Assembly (NCBI GenBank): GCA_928721915.1
Contig: CAKMVZ010000001.1
Span: forward strand, 434,001-498,000
DNA length: 64,000 nt
From: an uncultured Clostridia bacterium
GTDB taxonomy: Bacteria > Bacillota > Clostridia > TANB77 > CAG-508
Direction of reading: 5' to 3'
Shown: positions 25,856 to 36,193 of the stretch, in pieces
How the letters are laid out: each line of letters begins with the position of its first letter
Position numbering within the stretch: position 1 is the stretch's first letter
Translations under genes and position numbers: made by a program
Notes under the pieces: generated by a model
Told to the model about the DNA's origin: nothing
Seen by the model: only the letters and a program-made list of their open reading frames with translations
Database searches by the model: none

Positions 25856-28405
25856 ATGAGTAGGACAAGTAGTAGCAGAAGGGATTCTACACGGACTTAC
25901 TAAAGAAGAATATGTAGAAAGAATGAAACGCAGAAATTCAAATAATACTATAGAAAATAGTAGAAAAAGAAATTCTAAAAAAAATAAGAAATCAAAATCA
26001 AATAAAAAGAAAATTATCAAAATTATTTTAATTTTAATATTGATTGCAATTATAATAATTCTTATAAATACTATAATTTCAATGGTGAGCTTTTGGAAAA
26101 TGGCAAAAGATATGATTTTAAATACTCCTTCAAAGGTTGTAGATAATAGTGGAACAGAAATTGCAGTAATAGGAAATGAGAGAAATAGAGAAAATATTTC
26201 TATAGATGAAATGCCAGAAAATCTAAAAAATGCCTATGTTGCAATTGAAGATCAGAGATTTTATAGCCATTTTGGAATTGACATAAAAAGAACAGGTGCT
26301 GCAACTTTGAATTACATAAAGAATTTTGGAAAAGCTTCATTTGGGGGTAGTACAATAACTCAGCAATTAGTAAAAAATTTAACTGGTAATACTGAAAGTA
26401 CTATTTCAAGAAAATTTGAAGAATGGAAATATGCAATTGCTTTAGAAGTTGCAATGTCAAAAGATGAAATATTGGAAAGTTATTTAAATATAATTTATGT
26501 AGGACCAAATATTTATGGAGTTCAAACAGGAGCAAAATATTATTTTAATAAGTCAGCAAAAGATTTAAATTTAGCAGAATGTGCTTTTTTAGCAGGAATA
26601 AATCATTCTCCAAATTCATATAATCCATTTCGAGAAGGAGAAGATAATACAGAAAAAATAAAAAACAGAACAATTACTGTTTTAAATAAAATGTTAGAGC
26701 TAAAATATATTAATGAATCTGAATTTAACGAAGCCAAAGCAATAGTAGATTCTGGGATTAGTTTTCAAAGAGGTGACATAGAAATTACTAAAAATATTGT
26801 ATATTCATATTATGTTGATAGTATAATTTCAGAATTAATTTCAGATTTATCAGAAGAAAAAAACATATCAGAAGATTTTGCAGAAAATTATATTTATATG
26901 GGAAATTTAACTATTTATAGTAATCAAGATACAAATATTCAAAGTACAATGGAAAATGAATTTAATAAAACAAGGTATGTTTTAAATTCAGATAATAATC
27001 CTGGTGAAACTTCTCAAGCTGCAATGGTAGTAATAGATCATACTACAGGTTATGTAGTAGGAACTGTTGGAGGACTTCGGAGAAAAAACAACATCAAGAG
27101 GATTTAATAGAGCACTTCAAGCTAAACGTCAAACAGGTTCGTCAATTAAGCCAATTGCGATTTTAGCTCCGGGAATAGAAGAAAAAGTAATTACTGCTTC
27201 GATGATTTTTGATGATACACAAAATGTATTTGATGATGGAAGTGAGGAAGGATATAAACCAGAAAATTATGATGGATATTTAGGAAATATTACTGTAAGA
27301 AGAGCAGTAGAATCATCTCAAAATATACCGTTTGTATATATGATGGAATTACTTACTCCTAAAAAGTCTATAGAATATTTGGAAAAAATGGGAGTTAGTA
27401 CTTTAACTGAAAAAGATGAAAACTTAGCATTAGCTTTAGGAGGCTTAGATGAGGGTATGACTCCGCTAGAATCTGCTGCAGCATATGCTACAATTGCAAA
27501 TGATGGAGTTTATATAGAGCCAACTTTTTATTCAAGAGTAGAAAATGAAGCTAAAAAAATAGTTTTTGAAACAAAGCAAGAATCAAGAAGAGTATTTTCA
27601 AAAGAAACAGCTTTTATTGTAAAAGATTTGTTAACAGAACCTGTTGAAGGTTCAAAAGGAACTGCAACTTATTGTAAAGTAAGTGGGATGGAAGTATGTG
27701 CAAAGACTGGAACAACTAATGAAAATTATGATAGATGGCTTTGTGGATTTACGCCTTACTATACTGCAGCCACTTGGTATGGTTTTGATATAAATGAAAC
27801 TATTGATTATAATGGTAGAAATCCAGCAGGTCTTATTTGGGCAAATGTTATGAAAAATATTCATAATGGATTAGAAGGTAAGAATTTTGAAAAGCCTAGC
27901 AAAGTTCAAACTGCAACAGTTTGTAGTGTTACTGGAAAAATGGCAAGTCGGAATTTGTACATCTACTTATGAAGAATATTTCTTAAGTGGTACTATACCA
28001 GATTTATGTGAGTCTCATGATTTCAATACAGTTTCAAATAAAGATGTAGTTCAAAATAGAATTCAAACAGAACAAGATGTTATCATTGAAGAACCTGAGC
28101 CACAAACAAATATAGTAGAAACACCTTTGCCGCAAGAACCTACAGAAACTGATTTGCAAAATAATCAAGAAGCAGAAGAACAAGATTTTTCATCGCAAGA
28201 TACAAATAGCAAACCTACAGAAAATGTAGTAACAAATAATGTAAATACAGGAAATTCTTTAGATACAGTAACTAATGAAGAAACATCTTTACCACCGTCA
28301 CAAAATCAAACTTCAAATACAGTTTCTAACGAAAATAGCGGTCAAACAGATGAAACTACTGGTATAGAAGATGAAGAAGGATTAAATAATAATGTAGTAA
28401 ATTAA
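25856..28405 (+). CDS. Class A penicillin-binding protein, three CGG +1 shifts
   Basis: 848 residues once three shifts are applied. Order: a short polar start (MSRTSSSRRDST), CGG at 25892-25894 (restores TGLTKEEYVERM), basic stretch, membrane helix (about 47-70), glycosyltransferase domain (IEDQRFYSHFGID, FGGSTITQQLVKN), transpeptidase domain, and a Gln/Glu/Thr-rich tail. CGG at 27078-27080 restores GGLGEKTTSRGFNRA before the SxxK motif (TGSSIKP). CGG at 27949-27951 restores ASGICTSTYEE. SSQN and KTGTT are the other penicillin-binding motifs. It polymerises and cross-links peptidoglycan outside the membrane. Confidence 0.92.
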
Positions 28406-28408
28406 ATA

Positions 28409-28440
28409 AAAATCAGTTAGATTTTATCTAGCTGATTTTT
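28409..28440 (+). terminator. Terminator after the PBP gene
   Basis: AAATCAGTTAGAT pairs with ATCTAGCTGATTT (one mismatch), then T-run. Confidence 0.75.
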
Positions 28441-28472
28441 CATATTTTAATATTTTTAGAATATATACTAAT

Positions 28473-29491
28473 ATGGAAAAGCTAAAAAATAATTTTATTG
28501 TTATTAATTTAAAAAAATATATTGTAAGTATTATAAGTGTAATATTTATAATAACTTTAGTTTTATATTCAAATACAAATCTAGAAGCTGCAAAAAAAGG
28601 ATTAAACCTATGGGCAAATTCAGTAGTTCCTAGTTTATTTCCATTTTTTGTTGCAACAGAAATTTTATGTAATACAAATTTAATTTATATTGTTCGGAAA
28701 AATTTTAGAAAAACCAGTAAAAAAATTTTTTAATGTTCCGGGTGAAGGTGGATTAGCACTAATAATGGGGATAATAAGTGGATATCCAACAGGAGCAAAA
28801 ATTGCAGTTAATTTTAGAGAAAATAAAATTTGTTCAAAAGAAGAGGCAGAGAGGTTACTTGCATTTACTAATAATTCTGGACCACTTTTTATACTTGGAA
28901 CAGTTGGAATTAGCTTATTTGGCAATTTGAAAATTGGTTATATTCTATTAGTTTCTCATATAATTTCTTGTATAATAGTAGGATTAATATTTAAAAATTG
29001 GAAAAAAGATAAAAATAAAATTTACTTAGGATTATCAAAAGAAGTAGAGGAACTTAAAAATATTGGAATAAAAGATTTAGGCGAAATTTTAGGAACATCT
29101 ATAAAAAAATCAATAATTACAATTTTAAATATAGGAGGTTTTATAGTAGTTTTTTCAGTAATAATTTCAATTTTAGAAAATAGTGGAATTTTTTATATTA
29201 TTGAAAATATTTTTATGATTTTTGGTTTTCAAAAAGGAATACGGAACTTCAATTTTTTCTGGAATAATTGAATTAACAAATGGACTTAAAAATTTAAGTC
29301 TTTTAGAAGCCTCAAATTTTAACATAATTTTAGCAAGCTTTTTACTAGGCTTTGGAGGAATTTCAGTTATGCTTCAAGTTTATTCAGTAATATCCAAAAC
29401 TGATATCTCAATAAAACCATATTTCTATGGAAAAACCATACAAGCAATAATTTCAGGAATTTTAACTAGTATAATTTTGTTTTTTATATAA
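28473..29491 (+). CDS. ylbJ: Sporulation integral membrane protein YlbJ (SpoVV), two CGG +1 shifts
   Basis: 338 residues with about eight membrane helices. LNLWANSVVPSLFPFFVATEIL and GIISGYPTGAKIAVNF are the repeated gate-type motifs of the YlbJ/nucleoside-recognition family. CGG at 28695-28697 breaks the frame and skipping C restores IVGKILEKPVKKFFNVPG; CGG at 29242-29244 does so again, restoring KGIGTSIFSGIIELTNG. In Bacillus the protein transports dipicolinic acid through the outer forespore membrane and is SigE-controlled. Confidence 0.88.
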
Positions 29492-29558
29492 AAATGTAGT
29501 AAAAATAAAACATTTATGTTATACTAATAATATAATAATTAAGTTGAAAGGAATTAAA

Positions 29559-29954
29559 ATGGATAATATAAGTTTAATGAATTATTGGATATCTAGTTCA
29601 GATAGAGATTATGAATCAATGGTAAAAAATTATGAAATTAAACAATATACATGGTCTTTATTTATTGGACATTTGACAATAGAAAAATTATTAAAAGCAT
29701 TATACGCTAAAATAAATTATGAAAATCCATATCCGCCCAAAATACATAATTTGAATTTATTAGCACAAAAATGTAATTTAGAATTAGATGAAAGAAAATC
29801 AAAAATACTAATTAATTGTAATTCTTTTAATATAAGTGCTAGATATGAAGATTATAAAAACGAATTTTATGAAAAATGTACTGAAGAGTATACGACAGAA
29901 CAAATAAATAATATAAAGGAGATTAGAGAATGGTTAAAAAAAATGTTGATTTAA
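29559..29954 (+). CDS. HEPN-domain protein (HepT-like toxin), copy 2
   Basis: 131 residues from ATG 29559 (AAAGGA upstream). MDNISLMNYWISSSDRDYE and FIGHLTIEKLLKALYAKINY closely match the protein at 8024. The C-terminus has RYEDYKNEFYEKCTEEYT, a near copy of the region in copy 1. Overlaps the nucleotidyltransferase gene. Confidence 0.82.
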   Translation: MDNISLMNYWISSSDRDYESMVKNYEIKQYTWSLFIGHLTIEKLLKALYAKINYENPYPPKIHNLNLLAQKCNLELDERKSKILINCNSFNISARYEDYKNEFYEKCTEEYTTEQINNIKEIREWLKKMLI

Positions 29955-30247
29955 ATATTATAGAAATAATAAAAGAATATATTAAAGAAGTATCAAAGTA
30001 TTACAATATCCAAGAGGTATATTTATTTGGTTCTTATGCTAAAGGAACAAATAATGAAGATAGCGATATAGATGTAGCAGTTGTTATAAATAGTGAAGAA
30101 AATACATTTGATTTATTAGTTCAATTAATGATGTATACTCAAGATATAGATTTAAGAATAGAACCACATCCAATAAAACTTAAAGATTTTGAAGAAGGAA
30201 ATCCTTTTGTAAAAGAAATTATAGATACTGGAATAAAAGTAGCATAA
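29930..30247 (+). CDS. MNT nucleotidyltransferase (MntA-like antitoxin), copy 2
   Basis: 105 residues. GSYAKGTNNEDSDIDVAVV is the Gly-Ser ... Asp-x-Asp motif, and DLRIEPHPIKL carries the third acidic residue. It ends KEIIDTGIKVA, almost the same as copy 1 (QEIIDTGIKVA), so the two modules derive from one duplication or repeated acquisition. Confidence 0.83.
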   Translation: MVKKNVDLNIIEIIKEYIKEVSKYYNIQEVYLFGSYAKGTNNEDSDIDVAVVINSEENTFDLLVQLMMYTQDIDLRIEPHPIKLKDFEEGNPFVKEIIDTGIKVA

Positions 30248-30249
30248 TT

Positions 30250-30296
30250 AAAATAAGGTAGACTAAAATTTTATGTTTTTAGTCTACCTTATTTTT
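30250..30296. terminator. Bidirectional terminator between the MNT gene and murE
   Basis: AAAATAAGGTAGACTAAAA (30250-30268) pairs with TTTTAGTCTACCTTATTTT (30277-30295). It serves two converging genes. Confidence 0.88.
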
Positions 30297-31797
30297 AAAA
30301 AATATACCCTTTAGGCTCACGTTTTTGATTTCCTAAAATTTCTTCTATAATATTAGAAATAACAATTCTTTCATCATATGGATATTTTACACCATTATAT
30401 TCAATATAAAGGTCATTCCCAAGACCAGGAAGGACAATTATATCATCTTTTGTAGCCATTTTGATTGCAGTACGAATTGCTTCTGTTCTATTTAAAATAA
30501 TAGTATAATTATTTGTAACTTTTTTAAGTCCAACTTCAATTTCTCTTAAGATTTTTTCTGGATCTTCAGTTCTGACTTGGTCTGAAGTTAGAATTGTATA
30601 ATCTGCTAAAGTTCCTGATATTTCACCCATAATAGGTCTTTTAGTAGCATCTCTATCTCCACCAACACCCCAGGTGCAAATAACTCTACCTTTTGTATAT
30701 GGTTTTACAGTCTCTAAAATAGATTTAAGACTAGATGGTGTATGAGCATAATCAATCATAATAGTTAATCCTAATTTATTAGGTACAAGTTCGCTTCTTC
30801 CAAAAACTTTAAAATTATTAAGTCCATTTTTAAAATCTTCTATTGTAGCGCCAAAATGCTCAGCAATTCCAATTGCTCCTAGACTGTTATAAACCATATA
30901 TTCTCCAGGAACAGAAACTGTAATTTTATCTTCTTTTCCGTTTATAACTAGTGTGTAAGTTGTTTGAGAATTTGTGGGTTTTAAATCTTTTGCCATAATA
31001 TCTGATTTTTCTTTTATTCCAAAAGTTTTTATTGGAGTATTTGGTAATAACTTTGGAATTCTAGCTGTATAAGGGTTGTCCAAAGTTGTAACTATAAAAG
31101 GTGCAATTTTCATAAGTGAAAATTTAGCATTAAAATAATCTTCCATATCTTTATGCTCTTTTGGACTGATATGGTCCTCTGTAAGATTAGTAAATAAGCA
31201 AGCATCAAATTCAACACCTGTTACTCTATCTGTAATCATGGCTTGAGAAGAAACTTCTAAAATTACAATTTGAACATTTTCGTCTACCATTTGTTTTAGA
31301 TATTTTTGAATTACAAAACTTTCGGGAGTTGTCCTATCAGTAATTTCTAATTCTTTGTCTCCAATGTAAACTGCAATACTTCCAATTAACCCTACTTTAT
31401 ATCCATGTTTTTCTAAGATAGATTTAATCATAAAAGTAGAAGTAGTTTTGCCTTTAGTTCCTGTAACTCCGATTACTTTTAGTTTTTTAGAAGGATTTTC
31501 ATATAAATTGCAAGCAGTTAAAGCTAAAGTCTTTCTAATTTCTTTTACTTTAACATAAGTAATATTTTCTTTAGAATTTGCTAAATCAAAATCGCTTTCT
31601 ACAACGACTGCTACAGCACCATTTTCTATAGCGCTATCTATAAATTTAGTACCATCTAAAGTAAAACCTTTTATTGCAAAAAACAAACCTCCTTCAAATA
31701 TTTTTCTTGAATCTGAAGTAATATTTGTAATATCAACTTCTAAATCTCCTCTAGTTTCTAAAATTTCTACATTTTCAAATACTTTTGATAATTTCAT
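30295..31797 (-). CDS. murE: UDP-MurNAc-tripeptide synthetase (Mur ligase)
   Basis: 500 residues. GVTGTKGKTTSTFMI is the ATP-binding loop, TDRTTPES and LEVSSQAM follow, and the C-terminal domain has DYAHTPSSL and WGVGGDRDATKRPIMG. It adds the diamino acid to UDP-MurNAc-L-Ala-D-Glu. The dapL and asd genes in the region suggest meso-diaminopimelate as substrate, but the family's DNPR-type selectivity motif is not clear here (SDQVRTEDPEKIL at that place). No in-frame CGG in 500 codons. Confidence 0.88.
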   Translation of the reverse strand: MKLSKVFENVEILETRGDLEVDITNITSDSRKIFEGGLFFAIKGFTLDGTKFIDSAIENGAVAVVVESDFDLANSKENITYVKVKEIRKTLALTACNLYENPSKKLKVIGVTGTKGKTTSTFMIKSILEKHGYKVGLIGSIAVYIGDKELEITDRTTPESFVIQKYLKQMVDENVQIVILEVSSQAMITDRVTGVEFDACLFTNLTEDHISPKEHKDMEDYFNAKFSLMKIAPFIVTTLDNPYTARIPKLLPNTPIKTFGIKEKSDIMAKDLKPTNSQTTYTLVINGKEDKITVSVPGEYMVYNSLGAIGIAEHFGATIEDFKNGLNNFKVFGRSELVPNKLGLTIMIDYAHTPSSLKSILETVKPYTKGRVICTWGVGGDRDATKRPIMGEISGTLADYTILTSDQVRTEDPEKILREIEVGLKKVTNNYTIILNRTEAIRTAIKMATKDDIIVLPGLGNDLYIEYNGVKYPYDERIVISNIIEEILGNQKREPKGYIF

Positions 31798-31979
31798 GAG
31801 TGTATTTACTCCTTTAAAATAAAATAAAAATCAAAATTAAAATCTTAATTTTAATAATGTTATTTTATCATATATTTCAAAAAATAAAAGAGATATTTTA
31901 AGAATTTTAGCAATACTATTAAAAATTCATTATAAGTAGAAGCCTTAATGTAAAATTTTAGAAGCTTCCTAAATTTCTC

Positions 31980-32008
31980 TTGCATATTTTGGAGCGATTT
32001 TATATAAT
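31980..32008 (+). promoter_or_regulatory. SigA-type promoter of dapL
   Basis: TTGCAT (31980-31985), 17-base spacer, TATAAT (32003-32008), about 70 bases before the dapL start. I see no riboswitch fold in this short leader. Confidence 0.65.
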
Positions 32009-32077
32009 ATGTGCATATAATCTTGAGTTAATAATTTAACTTAAGAAAAAATCTTCCTAAAAGAAGGGATGATACTT

Positions 32078-33306
32078 ATGTTTTATATTAATGAAAATTT
32101 TTTAAGATTACAAGATAGTTACTTGTTTTCAACAATTGCTAAAAAAGTTAGCAAATTTCAGGAAGAAAATCCTGATAAAAAAGTTATTAAATTAGGAATA
32201 GGAGATGTTACAAAGCCAATAGTTCCAGCGGTAGTAAATGCAATGCATAAAGCAGTAGATGAAATTGGTACTGCTAGTCGGATTTAAAGGGTATGGTCCA
32301 GAACAAGGATATGATTTTTTAAGAAAAGCTATTGCAGAAAATGATTACAAAAATTTAAATATAGATGTTTCAGAAATTTTTGTATCAGATGGTGCAAAAT
32401 GTGACTGCCGGAAATATTGTTGATTTATTTGATAATAATTGTAAAATTGCTATAACGGATCCAGTTTATCCGGTTTATTTAGATACAAATGTTATGGGGG
32501 GAAGAAGTGGAGAGTTTAATAGCAAAACTGGAAAATATGAAAATATAGTTTATCTTCCAGTTAAAAGTGAAAATGATTTCGTTCCAGAACTTCCAAAAGA
32601 AAAGGTTGATGTTATTTATCTATGTTTTCCAAATAATCCAACAGGAACGGTTCTAAGTAAGGAAAATTTAAAGAAGTTTGTTGATTATGCAAGAGAAAAT
32701 AAAGCATTAATTTTATTTGATAGTGCTTATGAAGCTTTTATTACAGAGCCAGATATTCCTCATAGTATTTATGAAATTAAAGGAGCTAAAGAAGTTGCAA
32801 TAGAGTTTAGAAGCTTTTCTAAAACAGCTGGATTTACAGGTGTTAGATGCGCTTTTACAGTAGTTCCAAATGAGCTTTTTGGATATACAAAATCAGGTGA
32901 AAAAATTTCTTTAAATAAATTATGGAATAGAAGAGTAACAACAAAATTTAATGGTGTATCATACATAGTTCAAAAAGGAGCTGAAGCTGTTTATTCAGAA
33001 GAAGGAAAAAAAGAGATAAGAGAAAATATTAAATATTATTTAGATAACGCTAAAATTATAAGAGAGGGCTTGCAAGAAGCAGGTTTTACAGTTTATGGAG
33101 GAGTTAATTCACCATATATTTGGCTTAAAGTGCCTAAAGGTTTTACTTCGTGGGAATTTTTTGATAAATTATTAGAAAAGGCAAATGTTGTTGGAACTCC
33201 TGGAAGTGGATTTGGTCCATCTGGAGAAGGATATTTTAGGTTAACAGCATTTGGAACAAAAGAAAATTCAATTGAAGCTATTAAGAGGATTAAAGAACTT
33301 ATGTAA
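32078..33306 (+). CDS. dapL: LL-diaminopimelate aminotransferase, two CGG +1 shifts
   Basis: Makes LL-diaminopimelate from tetrahydrodipicolinate in one step. Start at ATG 32078 (MFYINENFLRLQDSYLFS). IKLGIGDVTKPI is intact; CGG at 32279-32281 breaks the frame and skipping C restores TASGFKGYGPEQGYDFLR; CGG at 32409-32411 does so again, restoring DGAKCDCGNIVDLF. FPNNPTGTVL and SFSKTAGFTGVRCAF (PLP lysine) follow. 408 residues, the usual length. All three ORF pieces are needed for the active site. Confidence 0.93.
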
Positions 33307-33379
33307 TTAAGAAATTTTTTAAGAAGCACTAAAAATAGATTAATAGAATAAATTAAAAACAAAAGAAAGGATAATTTTA

Positions 33380-33937
33380 ATGAAAGAAGAATTTATAAAT
33401 TTGCTAAAAAGTACGAATAGGGAAGGAATGGATGATGTAATTAATTTTTTAGAAAAATCTGACTTTTTTACAGCTCCTGCTAGTACTAGATTTCATGGAA
33501 ATTATGAAGGTGGATTAATGGAGCATAGTATGAAAGTTTATGAAATCTTAAAAGAAAAAGTAAAAAATACATGTATTAAAATAGATACTCCTGAAGAAAG
33601 CCTTATAATAATGGGACTTTTACATGATATTTGCAAAGCAAATTATTATAAAGTAGATTATAGAAATGCAAAAAATCAAGTAACTGGAGAATGGGAAAAA
33701 GTTCCTTATTATACAATTGATGATACTATTCCTTATGGGCATGGAGAAAAGTCAGTAATGATGCTTACTGAATATATAAAATTAACAAATGAAGAAAAAT
33801 ATGCAATTCGCTGGCATATGGGATTTTCAGAACCAAAAGAAAATTATGCACCATTAGGAATAGCTTATAAAAAATACCCTGTTGCACTTTTATTAAATGA
33901 AGCAGATTTAGAATCTTCATATTTCTTTGATATTTAA
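33380..33937 (+). CDS. HD-domain hydrolase
   Basis: 185 residues. HGNYEGGLMEHSMKVYE carries metal-ligand histidines, LLHDICKANYY the HD pair, and YGHGEKSVMMLTEYIKL plus WHMGF further histidines, in the order seen in HD phosphohydrolases. Substrate unknown. Followed by about 130 bases without a gene and then asd. Confidence 0.72.
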   Translation: MKEEFINLLKSTNREGMDDVINFLEKSDFFTAPASTRFHGNYEGGLMEHSMKVYEILKEKVKNTCIKIDTPEESLIIMGLLHDICKANYYKVDYRNAKNQVTGEWEKVPYYTIDDTIPYGHGEKSVMMLTEYIKLTNEEKYAIRWHMGFSEPKENYAPLGIAYKKYPVALLLNEADLESSYFFDI

Positions 33938-34066
33938 AATCATTTTTTATAAAAATGAATATAATAAAAAAGTATATGAATAATAATTTATTAGAGATAC
34001 TTATAAAATAAAGTTTATTAGATAAAAATTTTATGGATTTTTATTTAAAAATAGAAGGAGCGCTTT

Positions 34067-35161
34067 ATGAAAAAGTATAAATTAGCTTTAGTTGGAGCAA
34101 CTCGGAGTTGTTGGAATTACTGCTAGAAAAGTTTTAGAAGAAAAAAATTTACCAATTTCAGAATATGTATTTTTTTCTTCAAGTAAATCTGCTGGAAAAA
34201 AGATTGTATTTTTGGGAAAAGAATACACAGTTCGTGAATTAAAAGAGGATTCTTTTGATGAAGGATTTGATTTTGCAATTTTTTCAGCAGGAGGAGGAAC
34301 ATCTAAAAAATTTTCTCCAATTGCAGCTTCAAAAGGTTGTATAGTTATTGATAATAGTAGTGCTTTTAGAATGGATGAAGATGTTCCATTAGTTGTGCCA
34401 GAGGTAAATTCGGAAGAAATCAAAAAAAATCATGGAATTATTGCAAATCCAAATTGTTCTACTATCCAAGCAGTTGTTCCGCTTAAAATTTTAGATGATA
34501 GATATAAAATAAAAAGAGTTGTATATTCTACTTATCAAGCTGTTTCTGGAGCTCGGAAAAAATGGAGTAATTGATTTAGAAAATGGAATAAAAAATTTTA
34601 AGGAGTCTTCTTTAAAAGATGAGGAAGAAAAAGTTGGAAAAAAAATTAAAAAATGGTATAGAAGGCTATAAAACAGATGAAAACGATATAAATTATGAAT
34701 TACAGAAATTTCCACATCCAATTTTTAATAATTGTTTACCTCATATAGATATAGCTTTAGAAAATGGTTATACAAAAGAAGAAGAAAAAATGATAAATGA
34801 AACTAGAAAAATTTTAGGAAAACCTAATTTGGCTGTTACTGCAACTACAGTTAGAGTTCCTGTTTTTAATTCACATAGTGAATCAATTAATGTAGAATTT
34901 GAAAAAGATTTTGATTTAAATGAGTTAATAGAAGCTTTAAAATCAGCTCCAGGTATAATTGTTCAAAATAAATTAGAAGAAAATGAGTATCCTCTAGCTG
35001 CTTTAGCAGATGGGCATGACGAGGTTTTTGTTGGAAGAATTAGAAGAGATTTTAGCGTAAAATCTGGAATAAATATGTGGGTAGTAGCAGATAATATAAG
35101 AAAAGGTGCAGCAACAAATGCGGTGCAAATTTTAGAAAAATTAATAGAAAACAAACTATAA
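34067..35161 (+). CDS. asd: Aspartate-semialdehyde dehydrogenase, two CGG +1 shifts plus one break near an A8 tract
   Basis: Starts MKKYKLALVGAT; CGG at 34103-34105 breaks the frame and skipping C restores GATGVVGITARKVLEE, the NADP-binding motif. CGG at 34554-34556 restores SGAGKNGVIDLENG. ANPNCSTIQ carries the catalytic Cys, and KFPHPIFNNCLPHID and the catalytic His segment SHSESINVEF follow. A further frame change of the same sense lies between about 34618 and 34660, most simply in the A8 tract at 34638-34645. It is unlike the CGG cases and could be an assembly indel or transcript slippage. About 363 residues in all. Confidence 0.87.
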
Positions 35162-35166
35162 AATTT

Positions 35167-35193
35167 AAATCTCCCTTGATGGGAGATTTTTTA
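35167..35193 (+). terminator. Terminator of asd
   Basis: AAATCTCCC (35167-35175) pairs with GGGAGATTT (35181-35189), then TTT. Confidence 0.85.
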
Positions 35194-35216
35194 TGTATTT
35201 AATATTTTTTTATAGT

Positions 35217-35332
35217 TTATTGATTAGATAATATCCAAATATTATTATTTAATGAAGCTACAACATTAGATTTTAGCATAACAACTGGACGAACTGAAAA
35301 ATATGGTCCTGCTCTGTTTATTGTTTGATTTT
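35217..35332 (-). pseudogene. C-terminal remnant of a pilin-like variable protein
   Basis: On the minus strand this reads RAGPYFSVRPVVMLKSNV, then ASLNNNIWILSNQ and stop. It resembles the end of the protein at 41494 (GVRPLVSLQSNIQL ... NTWDIS). No start codon or N-terminal domain is attached. I interpret it as the leftover end of a related gene. Confidence 0.45.
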
Positions 35333-35419
35333 AAAAAAATATTATATTGCACAAAAATCAAATGACTTCCGTGACTTTTTGCACATTTCTCGTATGACTT
35401 TTGTGATTGACTACACATT

Positions 35420-35902
35420 TTATGGACGACTTTTTAATTCCGGTTTTTTTATAACTTTTTTCTTTTGCTCTTTAACCTCTTTAGCCAGTTTATTTTTTTG
35501 ATTTTTAGGTAAAACTTGCAATTCTTCTGTTTCTCCTAAAATTTCTCTGTTTAATTTTTTCATTGCTTCTATTTGTAAAGTATCACCTTTAGCTAATAAT
35601 TCATTGCTTGTTTCTAGAGTTTTTTGAATAGCTGTAAGTTTTCTTAAAAGTGCTATTTTCCAATATCCATCTTGAACTTCTTTTCCTGTTCCAGCAGTAA
35701 TTACTAATGAAAGTAAAAAGAAGATTATTGTTGAAACTATTATAATTATAGTATTATATTCTGTTATATTTACAGTACCTTTTAAAACTGCTCCAATTCC
35801 TATTCCAATTCCAGCGCCAATACAGCTAAGTAAAATTATTAATACAACTCTTCTTACTTGAATCCAAAAAATATAATTTTTAAAAGTTTTTTCACTATAC
35901 AT
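35420..35902 (-). CDS. Two-helix membrane protein with coiled-coil tail
   Basis: 160 residues. Two hydrophobic segments (about 17-40 and 50-70) with a glycine-rich stretch GIGIGIGAV, then a likely coiled coil (LTAIQKTLETSNELLAKG) and a Lys/Glu-rich C-terminus. RBS-like GGGG before the ATG at 35902. Not recognised. Confidence 0.5.
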   Translation of the reverse strand: MYSEKTFKNYIFWIQVRRVVLIILLSCIGAGIGIGIGAVLKGTVNITEYNTIIIIVSTIIFFLLSLVITAGTGKEVQDGYWKIALLRKLTAIQKTLETSNELLAKGDTLQIEAMKKLNREILGETEELQVLPKNQKNKLAKEVKEQKKKVIKKPELKSRP

Positions 35903-36025
35903 ATTTTTATCCCCTTTAAATAAATTAAAAAAGTTATAAACTATTTTTATTATAGCTTAAAATTATTTTTTTGCATATAGATTTTAGAAAATTTTTAATT
36001 AAAAATTAAAAAATATTCTAGTTTT

Positions 36026-36055
36026 GGCTTCTCTCGGTAGAGAGGAGCCATTTTT
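36026..36055. terminator. Hairpin, possible terminator
   Basis: GGCTTCTCTC (36026-36035) pairs with GAGAGGAGCC (36040-36049) with one mismatch, followed by ATTTTTAT. The nearest upstream plus-strand gene is asd about 0.9 kb away, so its role is unclear. Confidence 0.45.
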
Positions 36056-36193
36056 ATAAATTTTAAAAACTTATATTTTTTTAAAATTTTTGTAATAAAG
36101 ATATTTTTATAGCATATATAAATAATAAAGGACAAGGTAAAATGATAATTTATTAAATTATAAATTAAAAAATTAGAAAGGATATATTTTTTA

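Noticed and set aside
30295..31797. Possible frameshift in murE
   Set aside because: All CCG triplets on the plus strand in this region are out of frame for murE; the ORF is continuous over 500 codons.
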